The notes: generated by a model not told the origin, from the letters alone. Counted from the first letter of the stretch, positions 8,062 to 17,998 are shown. The stretch is DNA of 64,000 nucleotides from Alphaproteobacteria bacterium UBA6376 (GCA_002437665.1 DJQW01000001.1:62001-126000); one strand, 5' to 3'. Numbers and translations are program-made.

Positions 8062-8539
8062 ATTTCTGGAATTGCTTTTTCGCCGCAAAATATTTCAGTG
8101 GCAAAAATCCAAAATACAAATCTTTGAATTTGTTTTTTGACACCACATAATTCCATTTCTTTATCGCAGTCAGCAAATTGCGTTGTTCAAATTCAAATTT
8201 TTCATTTCTGTAAAAGTTCTCCAATGTGTGCATCATTTGCATATATTCCAAATACACTGTGTTATCTTGCGTACCATATGGAATAAACACACTGGGCGCG
8301 ATAAGCATATCTTCTTTTGCGCGTGTGGCATAATCTGCATATTTACGCGGGTTTTCGGCAATTTTGTGCAACTTGTAAAAAGAACGATAAAATTCTTGTG
8401 CTTCGGCGTAAAAATCGACCGATTTCTTTGTCTTGCGTGCCAAACGTTCATAATTCGCGTTCAACACATCTTCGACCGATGTGAAAAATTTTGCCACCGT
8501 CGCATTCCAATCAACATACAATAAATCAAATCTGTCCAT
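8060..8539 (-). CDS. Unknown 159-residue cytosolic protein
   Basis: No family is recognised. The protein (starting MDRFDLLYVDWN) is rich in aromatic and charged residues, mostly helical in appearance, and has neither a signal peptide nor a membrane helix. ATG at 8539 is chosen because AAGGGG lies 8 bases upstream; two in-frame starts further upstream lack such a site. It ends at the serS bidirectional terminator and faces away from typA. Confidence 0.6.
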   Translation of the reverse strand: MDRFDLLYVDWNATVAKFFTSVEDVLNANYERLARKTKKSVDFYAEAQEFYRSFYKLHKIAENPRKYADYATRAKEDMLIAPSVFIPYGTQDNTVYLEYMQMMHTLENFYRNEKFEFEQRNLLTAIKKWNYVVSKNKFKDLYFGFLPLKYFAAKKQFQK

Positions 8540-8638
8540 GTTAAATACCCCTTGTTCCATATACAATATAGACAAATTTGTTAAAATGTCAATTTTTTAA
8601 GTAATTTTTAATGATAATTTCTTGAATTTTGAAAATTA

Positions 8639-8647
8639 TGGTATAAT
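8639..8647 (+). promoter_or_regulatory. Extended -10 promoter of typA
   Basis: TGGTATAAT at 8639-8647 is a perfect extended -10 (TGn plus TATAAT). No good -35 is seen at 17 bases, which fits an extended -10 promoter. The leader of about 28 bases contains an AAGG ribosome site. Confidence 0.6.
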
Positions 8648-8681
8648 CTAGCGGTTACGAAAAAATTTTAAGGCAAAGCAC

Positions 8682-10511
8682 ATGAATATTCGCAATATTG
8701 CAATCATTGCACACGTTGACCACGGCAAAACGACCTTGGTCGACAATATGTTGAAACAGGCCGGCACATTCCGCGCCAATGAAAAGGTCGAAGATCGCGT
8801 CATGGACAGTGGCGATATTGAACGCGAACGCGGTATTACTATTTCGGCAAAGCCAACCTCTATTTTGTGGCACGATTATAAAATCAATATCGTTGACACC
8901 CCAGGGCACGCGGACTTTGGCGGCGAAGTGGAACGTATTTTGTCCATGGTTGACGGTGTGGTTCTGTTGGTTGATGCAGCCGAAGGGCCCCTGCCCCAAA
9001 CCAAATTCGTTTTGTCCAAGGCATTGAAACTGGGCCTGCGTCCAATCGTTTGCATCAACAAGGTTGATCGTTCTGATGCCCGCCCTGATGAAGTGCTGAG
9101 TGAAACATTTGACCTGTTTGATAAATTGGGCGCAACCGATGAACAGTTGGATTTCCCATATCTGTACGCCGTTGGTCGTGACGGTTGGGCGGTGCGCGAT
9201 TTGAATGACCCGCACAAAGATTTGACCCCACTGTTTGAACTGATTGTAAATCATGTGCCCGCACCTGATTGCAATGGCACACGTTGCCAACTGGACGCGC
9301 CTTTTTCCATGTTGGCCACCACGTTGGAGGCCGATCCATACGTCGGTCGTATTTTGACCGGCAAAATTGAATCCGGTACTGTTCACGTTGGCCAAGCGGT
9401 CAAGGCAATCAATATGCAAGGCGAATTTGTCGAAAACGCCAAGATTACAAAAATCATTGAACACCGCGGTGTTGAAAAAATTTCACGCGACAGTGCGTCT
9501 GCGGGCGACATTGTCGTTGTTGCCGGTTTTTCCAAGGCAACCGTGGCGGACACCCTGTGTGATCCATCGGTTACAGAACCAATTCCCGCAATGCCGATTG
9601 ACCCACCAACCCTGACCATGACATTCTTTGTGAACACATCGCCATTGGCCGGTAAATCGGGCAAGAAATTGACATCGCGCATGATTGGCGAACGCCTGTT
9701 CAAAGAAGCGGAAACAAACATCGCGTTAAAGGTCACACAAAGCGCGAACAATGAATCGTTTGAGGTTTCTGGTCGTGGTGAATTGCAGTTGGGTATTCTG
9801 ATTGAAACAATGCGCCGCGAAGGATTTGAATTGTCTGTATCGCGTCCACGCGTTGTTATGCACGAAGGTGAAGACGGCGAAAAGTTAGAACCAATCGAAG
9901 AAGTTGTTATCGATGTTGATGATGAATTTTCTGGCGTCGTTATCGAAAAGATGACCAAGCGCAAGGCAACAATCACCGAAATGAAGGCGTCTGGTGCGGG
10001 CAAAACACGTATCGTATTTTCTGCACCATCACGTGGGCTGATTGGTTACCTGTCTGAATTTCGTACCGACACACGTGGCACGGGTATTATGAACCGCGTG
10101 TTTGATAAATATGGCCCATATCGTGGCCCGATTGTTCAGTATCGCCCAGGCGTGCTGGTATCAATGGAAAACGGTGTCACCGCGACATACGCCCTGTTCA
10201 ACCTGCAACCACGTGGCACACTGTTTGTTGGCCCCCAGACCGAAGTTTATTCCGGTATGATTATCGGCGAACACAGCAAAGAAAATGATTTGGAGGTAAA
10301 TCCAGTCAAGGGTAAAGAACTGACCAACGTCCGCAGCGTGACCGCTGATGAAAAACTGTTCTTGGCCCCACCGCGCAAGATGTCACTGGAAGAAGCCCTG
10401 TCTTATATTCAGGACGACGAATTGGTAGAGGTTACCCCCGCGACAATTCGTCTGCGCAAGAAAGAATTGGACAGCAACATTCGTAAAAAGACACGTAAAA
10501 ACGTTGAATAA
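8682..10511 (+). CDS. typA: Ribosome-associated GTPase TypA/BipA
   Basis: Translational GTPase related to EF-G that binds the 70S ribosome and supports 50S assembly and growth under stress. The 609 residues begin with the G domain: HVDHGKTTL (11-19) as P-loop, the RGIT switch I, DTPGHADFGGEVERI as G3 and NKVDR as G4. Domain II, a domain V-like region and the C-terminal domain (ending KKTRKNVE) follow. Length and order are standard. The gene stands alone between an extended -10 promoter and a terminator. Confidence 0.97.
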   Translation: MNIRNIAIIAHVDHGKTTLVDNMLKQAGTFRANEKVEDRVMDSGDIERERGITISAKPTSILWHDYKINIVDTPGHADFGGEVERILSMVDGVVLLVDAAEGPLPQTKFVLSKALKLGLRPIVCINKVDRSDARPDEVLSETFDLFDKLGATDEQLDFPYLYAVGRDGWAVRDLNDPHKDLTPLFELIVNHVPAPDCNGTRCQLDAPFSMLATTLEADPYVGRILTGKIESGTVHVGQAVKAINMQGEFVENAKITKIIEHRGVEKISRDSASAGDIVVVAGFSKATVADTLCDPSVTEPIPAMPIDPPTLTMTFFVNTSPLAGKSGKKLTSRMIGERLFKEAETNIALKVTQSANNESFEVSGRGELQLGILIETMRREGFELSVSRPRVVMHEGEDGEKLEPIEEVVIDVDDEFSGVVIEKMTKRKATITEMKASGAGKTRIVFSAPSRGLIGYLSEFRTDTRGTGIMNRVFDKYGPYRGPIVQYRPGVLVSMENGVTATYALFNLQPRGTLFVGPQTEVYSGMIIGEHSKENDLEVNPVKGKELTNVRSVTADEKLFLAPPRKMSLEEALSYIQDDELVEVTPATIRLRKKELDSNIRKKTRKNVE

Positions 10512-10512
10512 A

Positions 10513-10540
10513 AAATGCGCCATCTGGCGCATTTTTTTGA
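10513..10540 (+). terminator. Terminator after typA
   Basis: AAATGCGCCA and TGGCGCATTT with a 2-base loop, then a T run. Confidence 0.85.
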
Positions 10541-10554
10541 CTTTTATCCTGTTG

Positions 10555-10583
10555 TTGAAATTTCTATAAAAAATGTGTACATT
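10555..10583 (+). promoter_or_regulatory. Leaderless-type promoter of the RgpF-like gene
   Basis: TTGAAA (10555-10560), a 17-base spacer and TACATT (10578-10583). The -10 ends 8 bases before the ATG at 10592 and no ribosome site is present, so the mRNA probably starts at the start codon. Confidence 0.55.
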
Positions 10584-10591
10584 ATATGTAT

Positions 10592-11437
10592 ATGAAACGC
10601 AGATTATTTCTTTTGGCGGGTTATAATGCCCACGGTTTAATTGATGAATCACTGATTTTTTATATTCAGGCATTGGCGGCATGCGGCGATGTTGTGCTGT
10701 GCATGGATTCTGATTGCAGTGCCGCTGAATTACAGCGGGTTGCACCATACGTCTTGCACGCGACCGCGCAACGTCACGGCGAATACGATTTCGGTTCATA
10801 CAAGCGTGCATACATGTATGCGGCGGACGCCGACATTTTGAAAAATTACGAATTTGTGTATATGGTAAATGATTCTGTGTATGGCCCACTGATGGACATA
10901 GAACCATCGCTGCGCCGTATGGAAGCATTAAATCGCGACGCGTTTGGTCTGGTGTATAATCCAACGGCATCGCGTCCGCATATTCAGTCATGGTTTATTG
11001 GTATGCGCAAAAATGTATTCTTGTCCCCATGGTACGACGAATTTATGCGCGCCATTACCCGTCAACCGGACAAAGGGTCAATCACATACCTGTACGAACA
11101 GGGATTCACCGAAATGCTGCGCGCACACCGCGTAAAATTTGCATGTTTGTATAATTGCCCCGGACGCAGTGTGTATAACAATGTTGCTGCCCTGTTCCGT
11201 CGTGGTATGCCATTTATGAAAAAGGTTGCGTTCAGTCGCGCAGACGGCGCATTGGGAAATCGCATTTTGTATATCTTACGCAATACGTCGCCCGCGGTGC
11301 GCGATATGATTTTGGCATCGGCACGCCGCACATGGGGCGACGAATATATCAAATGGTTACTGACACGCAACCCAATAAAAATCACATATCGTCATATCAA
11401 ACACGCTTTGCGCAAGATATTTATAGAGGGGCTGTAA
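10592..11437 (+). CDS. RgpF-like (rhamnan synthesis F family) glycosyltransferase
   Basis: A 281-residue protein resembling the RgpF family of enzymes that act on cell-surface polysaccharides. The EYDFGSYKRAY stretch matches the family's typical YDFGSYK motif, and MVNDSVYGP fits a nucleotide-sugar-binding Asp in a GT-A-like fold. No membrane helix is seen. ATG at 10592 is preferred over one at 10586 because the -10 box ends 8 bases before it. The next gene starts directly after the stop, so the two form a small operon in the glycan cluster 10592-15514. Donor and acceptor sugars are unknown. Confidence 0.75.
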   Translation: MKRRLFLLAGYNAHGLIDESLIFYIQALAACGDVVLCMDSDCSAAELQRVAPYVLHATAQRHGEYDFGSYKRAYMYAADADILKNYEFVYMVNDSVYGPLMDIEPSLRRMEALNRDAFGLVYNPTASRPHIQSWFIGMRKNVFLSPWYDEFMRAITRQPDKGSITYLYEQGFTEMLRAHRVKFACLYNCPGRSVYNNVAALFRRGMPFMKKVAFSRADGALGNRILYILRNTSPAVRDMILASARRTWGDEYIKWLLTRNPIKITYRHIKHALRKIFIEGL

Positions 11438-12289
11438 ATGAAAAAAACACAACCACAAAAATCAGACATTCGTATTGCCGCCGTGACAATGGCACGCAAT
11501 GATGAATTTTTCTTGAACCGCTGGATTAAATATTACGGCGGACAAATCGGGTCTGAAAACCTGTATATCTATCTGGACGGATTGGATCAAAAAATCCCAT
11601 CAGGTCACGCGAACGCCAACATAACAAAATTACCGCATCGTGACGAAGAACGCCAACGCGGGGACAAGACGCGCATATTACTGTTATCTGATTTGGCGAA
11701 AAAATTATTCGCCGATGGTTACGATATCGTCATCGGTTGCGATTGCGATGAATTTCTGGTTGTTGACCCTGACATCAAAACAACATTGCCACAGTATTTG
11801 TCCAAAATTAAAAATCGCATAACGGTGTCCGGATTGGGTCTGGACGTTGGAATGGATTTAGAATCCGAAAGTGCATTGGATATAAACGCGCCATTTTTGA
11901 CCCAGCGTAAATATGCCGTTCTGTCCACCCGCTATACCAAACCGGTTGTTTTGTTCCGTCCCCGCACATGGGGCAGCGGTTTCCACAGTGTCAAAGGCAC
12001 AAATTTCCACATTGATAAAAATCTGTATCTGTTGCATTTTGGCGGCGTGGATTTGGACATGATAAAAAATAAAATCGGCGACCGCACTGCATCATGGGGC
12101 GCGCACCTGAAAAAGCGCGCGCGCACGATTGACATTATCACACGCGCCCAAAACAAGAATCATTCAATGCGCGCCGCACGCATATTGCAAACGTTCCTGC
12201 GCCCAATTTATGATTTGAACAAGCCCGCAATGCTGGGTCTGAAATGGGTTGCAACAATCCCATCGCGTTTTGTAAAAACAGGAATATAA
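11438..12289 (+). CDS. Family 2-type glycosyltransferase
   Basis: A 283-residue enzyme of the GT-A type. RIAAVTMARNDEFFLNRWI is the usual opening of the Glyco_tranf_2_4-like family, and GCDCDEFL supplies the acidic metal and sugar-nucleotide site (DxD-like). Basic C-terminal segments suggest a peripheral membrane location. The ATG directly follows the stop of the preceding gene, with GAGGGG as ribosome site. It probably adds one sugar to a surface glycan made with the neighbours; specificity is not readable. Confidence 0.75.
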   Translation: MKKTQPQKSDIRIAAVTMARNDEFFLNRWIKYYGGQIGSENLYIYLDGLDQKIPSGHANANITKLPHRDEERQRGDKTRILLLSDLAKKLFADGYDIVIGCDCDEFLVVDPDIKTTLPQYLSKIKNRITVSGLGLDVGMDLESESALDINAPFLTQRKYAVLSTRYTKPVVLFRPRTWGSGFHSVKGTNFHIDKNLYLLHFGGVDLDMIKNKIGDRTASWGAHLKKRARTIDIITRAQNKNHSMRAARILQTFLRPIYDLNKPAMLGLKWVATIPSRFVKTGI

Positions 12290-12292
12290 CAC

Positions 12293-12316
12293 AAACGGGG
12301 CAATGCCCCGTTTTTC
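12293..12316 (+). terminator. Terminator after the two-gene glycosyltransferase operon
   Basis: AAACGGGGC, an AAT loop and GCCCCGTTT followed by TT; the same hairpin as after serS. Confidence 0.8.
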
Positions 12317-12411
12317 AAAGTTCAAATACCAAAGTTCAAAGTGCAAATAATGTGTGCGCCATTCGGCGCACTGCTTTATTCATTTGAACTTTGAACTCTG
12401 AACTTTTAACT
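12314..12411. repeat. CAAAGTTCAAA-type dispersed repeat, inverted pair
   Basis: CAAAGTTCAAA units occur at about 12316-12343 and their inverse TTTGAACTTTGAA at about 12379-12395, around a hairpin GTGCGCC/GGCGCAC. Close relatives lie at 23391-23428 inside mnmE and at about 60855-60885. Confidence 0.7.
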
Positions 12412-13545
12412 TTATTTTATCACTTTCATTATCTGTTCTGTGATTTTGGTGGCGTCAAAGCGCGACAGATTTTCTGTGGCGACTGCTATCATTTTTTCTG
12501 TGTCCGCGCGACGCGTCCATGCGTCCATCATACGCAGCGCCAAATCCGTTGCGTCACCAGGCGCGAATAATAACCCAGCGCGTCCATCCATCAGAATCTC
12601 GCGCGGGCCATTACGACAATCCGACGCGATATTCAATGTGTTGGTGGCGGCGGCCTCTATCAATACGGTGGGCAGTCCCTCGGAATAACTAGACAATATA
12701 TTCGCGCGCGCATGCGACATATACCCAAACGGATTACCCGCCGCCCCAACAAACTCTATATGACGCTGCGCCGGCAACGTACGCGCAATCTGTTCATATT
12801 CGCCGCGCATATCGCCATCGCCAACAAACACCATTTTAATATTTGGCCGCCCCGCGTTTTGCCAGAACATATCAAACCCACGCAGCACCGTTTCAATATC
12901 TTTTTCCCGCGTCATTCGCGCGACACATACGAAATAGTCACCCCGCATATATTTACCCGCCACCGCCAATTTGCGGGCACGCGCAATATCAATCGGGTTA
13001 TAAATCTGAATAATCTTGTCAGAATATTCGGGATACTTGGTACGCAATTCCGTTGCCGCGTCACGGGTCAGCATTACCAATTTATCATACATTGGCATGT
13101 ACCGCATGCGGCCACCCGCATACAGCGCATCAATCGATGAATGCCACCACGTGATTTTTTTGCCACGAAATTTTTTTAATTCACGTGCGAATGAAAAATT
13201 ATAGTAATCGATAAACACATCAACATCATCGAAACGATGCGATGACATCATCATATATTTACCAAATCGGTATATATCACGCGCCACGTGTTTTATAATT
13301 CGCCACAGGAAAAAGTGCGGCATCTGCGTTCCCAAAAACCGGCATGGGTACAATGCGGTCAATTTCACATCTGGATGCGCCGCAAACCAATCACGATATT
13401 GGGGAACACTGATATTCGTGTATGTTATCACACGAATGTCCACGTCCCCGCGCGCCAACAGCGCGTCAATCGTCTGAATCACCACGGATTCAACGCCACC
13501 AACCTGCATATCACGCAGACATATCGCGATTGTTTTACGTTTCAT
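12412..13545 (-). CDS. GT-B (family 4-type) glycosyltransferase
   Basis: A 377-residue enzyme with the two-Rossmann GT-B plan. The N-terminal half has MQVGGVESVV, the usual acceptor-side Gly loop; the C-terminal half has VARMTREKDIE, VGDGDMR and SYSEGLPTVLIEAAATN, matching the Glycos_transf_1 donor site with its EX7E-like pair. ATG at 13545 overlaps the stop of the upstream gene as ATGA, so the two are translationally coupled. It is the last gene of the minus-strand run 15514 to 12412, which faces the plus-strand glycosyltransferase pair. Confidence 0.85.
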   Translation of the reverse strand: MKRKTIAICLRDMQVGGVESVVIQTIDALLARGDVDIRVITYTNISVPQYRDWFAAHPDVKLTALYPCRFLGTQMPHFFLWRIIKHVARDIYRFGKYMMMSSHRFDDVDVFIDYYNFSFARELKKFRGKKITWWHSSIDALYAGGRMRYMPMYDKLVMLTRDAATELRTKYPEYSDKIIQIYNPIDIARARKLAVAGKYMRGDYFVCVARMTREKDIETVLRGFDMFWQNAGRPNIKMVFVGDGDMRGEYEQIARTLPAQRHIEFVGAAGNPFGYMSHARANILSSYSEGLPTVLIEAAATNTLNIASDCRNGPREILMDGRAGLLFAPGDATDLALRMMDAWTRRADTEKMIAVATENLSRFDATKITEQIMKVIK

Positions 13546-14573
13546 TTTATGCAACACCCACATTTAATAAATTCTGCAATTCCGCATCTGATTTTGCGCG
13601 CCCACCCGTATGGCGGCGTGTCCAGCGCACCACAATTTTTCAAATTTGAAAAACATTTCTGTGCCAACGCAACATCGTCCGCATTGTCCAGATATTTAAT
13701 CTTGCGATATGCCCACTTGATAAAGTACCAGCGGAAACGCCGCGACCATGCGTCCATTTGATATGGGGTCGCCTGCTCTTTATACAACTTGTACGATGTT
13801 TCGATTCCGGTGCACAAACTCTGCATTATACGTAATTGCTTTGCAGACAAAACAATTCCGCCAAAATTCGGCACATAGAAATACAGTGGCAACGGCGCAA
13901 TCGTCACAACTGGATTTTTCAACATAATCGCACTCCACCACGGGAAATCTTCAAACAAAATCCCCTTGATAAATGGCGTGTCCGCAATCAAACTGCGACG
14001 ATACAGATTCTTCCACACCTGACAGTGTTTAATCAGCCATTTGCGACGCGGGTTAAATGCATTATGCGCACGCTCCGTTGCATATTTATATACATCATCG
14101 GTCAACAATGTTTTAATGCGCGTCACATCATATTTTTTGTGCATGCGATACGGCACAACAGAATCCGTATCCAAATGCAGCACATGTCGCACCATCAGTT
14201 GCGGACGATAAATTCTGTCATACGTGAACGATACAATATCAGAATTATCGCGCGTCGCCAGATAGTGTGTAATTTCCATCGTCTGGGGGTGAATAAAATC
14301 GTCACTGTCCAGATACAAAACATAATCACCCGTTGCCACCGCCATACCGGCATTGCGCGCATCCGACAGCCCACCATTTGGCTTGTTCACAATTTTGAAT
14401 CGCGCATCACGGGCGGCATATTCAGACAAAATGGCGGCAGATCCATCTGGACTGCCGTCATTGACACAAATCGCCTCCCAATCAGAAAAAGTTTGGTTTA
14501 ATACACTGTCCAAACATCTGCGCAAATACCTTTCCACATTGTATATCGGTATTATCACAGAAATTGCAGGCAT
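13542..14573 (-). CDS. Family 2 glycosyltransferase
   Basis: A 343-residue GT-A enzyme. MPAISVIIPIYNVERYLRRC is the canonical family 2 opening; NDGSPDGS and NGGLSDARNAG are the usual nucleotide-contacting motifs; and YLDSDDF carries the DxD metal site. A C-terminal region rich in Trp, Tyr and Lys may bind the membrane. ATG at 14573 follows an AAAAGGAAA ribosome site and removes a non-conserved N-terminal extension. The stop overlaps the next start by 4 bases. Substrates unknown. Confidence 0.88.
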   Translation of the reverse strand: MPAISVIIPIYNVERYLRRCLDSVLNQTFSDWEAICVNDGSPDGSAAILSEYAARDARFKIVNKPNGGLSDARNAGMAVATGDYVLYLDSDDFIHPQTMEITHYLATRDNSDIVSFTYDRIYRPQLMVRHVLHLDTDSVVPYRMHKKYDVTRIKTLLTDDVYKYATERAHNAFNPRRKWLIKHCQVWKNLYRRSLIADTPFIKGILFEDFPWWSAIMLKNPVVTIAPLPLYFYVPNFGGIVLSAKQLRIMQSLCTGIETSYKLYKEQATPYQMDAWSRRFRWYFIKWAYRKIKYLDNADDVALAQKCFSNLKNCGALDTPPYGWARKIRCGIAEFIKCGCCIK

Positions 14574-14587
14574 ATATTTTCCTTTTC

Positions 14588-15514
14588 TTATTTTTTGGTT
14601 TTCGTTTTGTACATGTGATTTATCATCTCGTCCGCGATGCTGCCTGGGATTGGATTTTTCGCCCACGGACTGTTATACGTTGTTTTCTGAAAGAATGCAC
14701 CTGACGTATATTCTTTGAACAACTTCTTGGTATATGGTTCATTCGCGACCGACCACCACAGCGCATGCGTTGGTGCTTGGTCAATATGGGGCATCGCATC
14801 AAAATACTTTTTGGCAACAGGGTCATGTTCAACCAATGATTTGAACATCAACTGGTGCATAAAGTAATCAAATTCACGGGGTTCACGCGTCCAGAAATTC
14901 AGAATCATCTGACGCCACGCCGCCAACAAATAAGACCCCTTGCGTGCACGAATGAAACAGTTCTGAATAAAACTGTACGCACTGCCAACCATATTTCCCG
15001 CCATATAGACAAAGAAGTCCTGATTTATAATTTCATCTGGAATTGGCGCGGTTGCAAATCCGGTTGAATCCAACCAAATGCCACCATGTTCGTACAACAA
15101 TTCAACACGACAAATATCGGCAAAGTGCGCATGCTTTATTTGGCCCGCTTTGCGTTTTGCAACAATTTCTGGGGGCAACGTGATATAGTCCCAAATGGTG
15201 TTTTCATCCAAAACAACCAATTCCTGTTTGCAATTTGCACGAATACTGCGGAAACATGCCTTGACCAATTCTGGTGCTTTGTCTTCGCCCTGTAACCACA
15301 GCGTCCAAATCTTTTCACGTTTGTCGTTGTGGACGGGACGAACCTCTGGCACAGTGCCGGCGGCCGGCACATAACGCGCCATATACCGTGGAATGGCAGT
15401 TGCCGCAACATTACATCTATGTTCACGACGCTTGTCACGCGACCACCACAATGGGTTCAAGATATGCGCGCGCAACACAATGTCCGCCAACGCAAATGTT
15501 CTGGAAAGTTTCAT
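14588..15514 (-). CDS. Capsular-polysaccharide-type glycosyltransferase (GT32-like)
   Basis: A 308-residue protein of the Caps_synth/GT32 type. IWTLWLQGEDKAPELVKAC is the usual opening of the donor domain, and YEHGGIWLDSTG holds the acidic pair in the D-x-(D/S) site. ATG at 15514 follows AAAGGAAC; an upstream in-frame extension is not supported. It begins the three-gene minus-strand run 15514-12412. A relative with the same motifs (TMWLQ and DMYGGTWIDAS) lies at 40535-41506. Role in capsule or LPS sugar transfer is inferred from family. Confidence 0.8.
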   Translation of the reverse strand: MKLSRTFALADIVLRAHILNPLWWSRDKRREHRCNVAATAIPRYMARYVPAAGTVPEVRPVHNDKREKIWTLWLQGEDKAPELVKACFRSIRANCKQELVVLDENTIWDYITLPPEIVAKRKAGQIKHAHFADICRVELLYEHGGIWLDSTGFATAPIPDEIINQDFFVYMAGNMVGSAYSFIQNCFIRARKGSYLLAAWRQMILNFWTREPREFDYFMHQLMFKSLVEHDPVAKKYFDAMPHIDQAPTHALWWSVANEPYTKKLFKEYTSGAFFQKTTYNSPWAKNPIPGSIADEMINHMYKTKTKK

Positions 15515-15632
15515 GCATGTTCCTTTGTTTTGGTTATCTGAATAAAAACTTTTCTGGCACTTTACCATTCGTCGATATCTCTCATATTTGTCCCCTTTGT
15601 TGTTATGCATCTGTTCCCATCGTTTTTCCCTT

Positions 15633-16715
15633 TTATTCGTCCATTGGCATTACATCATCGTCCGCATCGTCATCGGCTGGGCCGGTGGTCATTTCTTCGG
15701 CAATACCAGACGCACGTGCCATAATCTTGTCCAACAGTTCCTGTTGCACTTCCTTGTGATCTTTCAGCCACTGACGTGCATTCGCCTCGCCCTGACCCAT
15801 ACGTTCATTGTTGTACGAATAGAAACTGCCCGCCTTTTCAATCAGGTCATATTTCACACCCATATCCAAGATTTCGCTGATGCGTGAAATCCCTTCGCCA
15901 TACATGATTTTGAAATCAACTGTGCGGAACGGTGGCGCAACCTTGTTCTTTACAACCTTGACACGGGTTTCGTTACCAATAACGTTTTCTTTGTCTTTAA
16001 TCTGGCCGGTGCGACGAATGTCCAAACGTACAGACGCATAGAACTTTAACGCATTCCCCCCCGATGTTGTTTCAGGGTTACCAAACATAACACCAATCTT
16101 CATACGAATCTGATTGATGAAAATCAGCAACGTATTACTGCGCGATACCGAACCCGCCAATTTTTTCAAACTCTGTGACATCAAACGCGCGGTTGTGCCA
16201 ACGAAAGAATCGCCGATATTCCCTTCCAATTCTGCCTTGGGCACCAGTGCCGCGACCGAGTCAATTACAACCACGTCAACCGCACCAGATTTAATCAGTG
16301 TGTCGGCAATTTCCAACGCCTGTTCACCCGAATCCGGTTGCGAAATAATCAGATTTGCAACATCAACACCCAACTTTTTCGCATACGATGGATCAAGTGC
16401 ATTTTCCGCATCAATGTATGCGCACGTACCGCCTTTCTTTTGTGCCTCTGCCACGGCGTGCAATGCCAATGTTGTTTTACCAGAACTTTCCGGCCCATAA
16501 ATTTCAACAATACGGCCACGTGGATATCCACCGATACCCAACGCAATGTCCAATCCCAATGAACCGGACGAAATCGCCTCTATATTCTGTTGTGAACCAT
16601 CACCCATTTTCATGATGGCTTCTTTACCAAACTGTTTTTGAATTTGTGCCAACGCCGATTCCAACGCAGGATTTTTTGCGGGTGCGGCGGCGGCTGTTGC
16701 TTCTTTCTTTGCCAT
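15633..16715 (-). CDS. recA: Recombinase RecA
   Basis: RecA forms filaments on single-stranded DNA, drives strand exchange and triggers the SOS response by activating LexA self-cleavage. The 360 residues carry Walker A GPESSGKT (74-81), Walker B VVVIDSVAAL, the L2 stretch MFGNPETTSGGNALKFYAS, and an acidic C-terminal tail rich in Asp. An AAAAGGGGAAAA ribosome site precedes the ATG. No LexA box is obvious just upstream by eye. Confidence 0.98.
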   Translation of the reverse strand: MAKKEATAAAAPAKNPALESALAQIQKQFGKEAIMKMGDGSQQNIEAISSGSLGLDIALGIGGYPRGRIVEIYGPESSGKTTLALHAVAEAQKKGGTCAYIDAENALDPSYAKKLGVDVANLIISQPDSGEQALEIADTLIKSGAVDVVVIDSVAALVPKAELEGNIGDSFVGTTARLMSQSLKKLAGSVSRSNTLLIFINQIRMKIGVMFGNPETTSGGNALKFYASVRLDIRRTGQIKDKENVIGNETRVKVVKNKVAPPFRTVDFKIMYGEGISRISEILDMGVKYDLIEKAGSFYSYNNERMGQGEANARQWLKDHKEVQQELLDKIMARASGIAEEMTTGPADDDADDDVMPMDE

Positions 16716-16804
16716 AAAATTTTCCCCTTTTTCTTATACTGAAATCATACACGGAATCACGTGCGCACGCAACGAAAATAATAGGAATAAAGCACGTACA
16801 AAAT

Positions 16805-17989
16805 TTATTTTTTGGCAACCAGAATAATTGATGTCAGCACACCAATCACCGCCGTCACAACCCATACCGCCGACGTTCCGCCAAACAGCGTAATGCACCC
16901 CGCCGCCAATACCGGCGCAACCACATTCGGCAAATTCACACTGGTACGGAACACGCCATAGAAACGCGTCTGTTCGGATTTTTTTGTATTATCAAAGAAC
17001 AGCAAATCATGCACCGATTCCATCAATGCGCCTGAAATCTGCCATGCGACAAAGATAACCAACAACGGATACCCCGTCACAAAAGTTGCCAACACCGACA
17101 GTCCCGCAAACGACAACAGTCCCGCAAACAACCAAATCTTTTTACCAAACGCGCGCACCAGATGGGCCATCGCCTCTGACAAAATCAGATACGGAATAAT
17201 CCCCAGTGTCAAAACCCACCCCAGCGCATCATTTGAAAATCCGTTTTCAATAACCACAATCGGCACATACAGGTAACGCATCGCGCGCAATGCATAGTAC
17301 CCAAAATTCACGATATACGCACGCAACATTCCGGGCTTTCTGAAAAAGGCAATCGTATTACGCCACAGCGCGCGTGCCGTGCGACGTGGACTGACGGGCT
17401 TTATCTGTTTATCTTGCTGAACAATACGGAAATACTTAAAGAATCCCCACCCCGCCAAATAAATTACCGCCGATGCAAAGAACGCCGCACGATTACCCGC
17501 AGCATCTGAAATTGCAACCGCAATCATTGGTGCAAACAGTGCCCCGATATTCAGCCACAAATGATACCGCGAATTTAATCGCGCCATACCAATCCCGCGC
17601 GAAAAATCAGACATAAACAGCGGAATCAACATTGTCACCAACGTCGTCGCAATACCGGTTGTATAGTCCAATATAATAAACGTACTGGGGCGAATAGAAA
17701 AACTCATCATCGCATAGCACACCGCCAGCATCAGCATCACAAAATAAAACACACGCACCTTGGAAAACTGGCGAAACAGTTCATTGGCAAACAGGCCCAC
17801 AATCATACAGAACGCCGCATACAGACCGACGTACAACCCAACCACCGCGGACGAACGAAATATTTCCAACAATACCAATGAATATACGGCATTATAAATA
17901 CCGTCTGCGAATCCTGTGAATAACCCCAGATTTGCAAACGAAAAACCGCTGACTGAACTTCTGACTGATAAATATGTGTCCTTTGCCAT
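16805..17989 (-). CDS. Major facilitator superfamily transporter
   Basis: A 394-residue polytopic protein with about twelve hydrophobic segments and a central cytoplasmic stretch at about residues 190-215 (QQDKQIKPVSPRR), the MFS layout. No substrate-specific motif is recognised. The -10 box TAGAAT lies 9 bases before the ATG, with TTGGAT 17 bases further up, so the mRNA is probably leaderless. It runs towards recA on the same strand and may be a drug or metabolite exporter. Confidence 0.8.
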   Translation of the reverse strand: MAKDTYLSVRSSVSGFSFANLGLFTGFADGIYNAVYSLVLLEIFRSSAVVGLYVGLYAAFCMIVGLFANELFRQFSKVRVFYFVMLMLAVCYAMMSFSIRPSTFIILDYTTGIATTLVTMLIPLFMSDFSRGIGMARLNSRYHLWLNIGALFAPMIAVAISDAAGNRAAFFASAVIYLAGWGFFKYFRIVQQDKQIKPVSPRRTARALWRNTIAFFRKPGMLRAYIVNFGYYALRAMRYLYVPIVVIENGFSNDALGWVLTLGIIPYLILSEAMAHLVRAFGKKIWLFAGLLSFAGLSVLATFVTGYPLLVIFVAWQISGALMESVHDLLFFDNTKKSEQTRFYGVFRTSVNLPNVVAPVLAAGCITLFGGTSAVWVVTAVIGVLTSIILVAKK

Positions 17990-17998
17990 AGTGGACAG

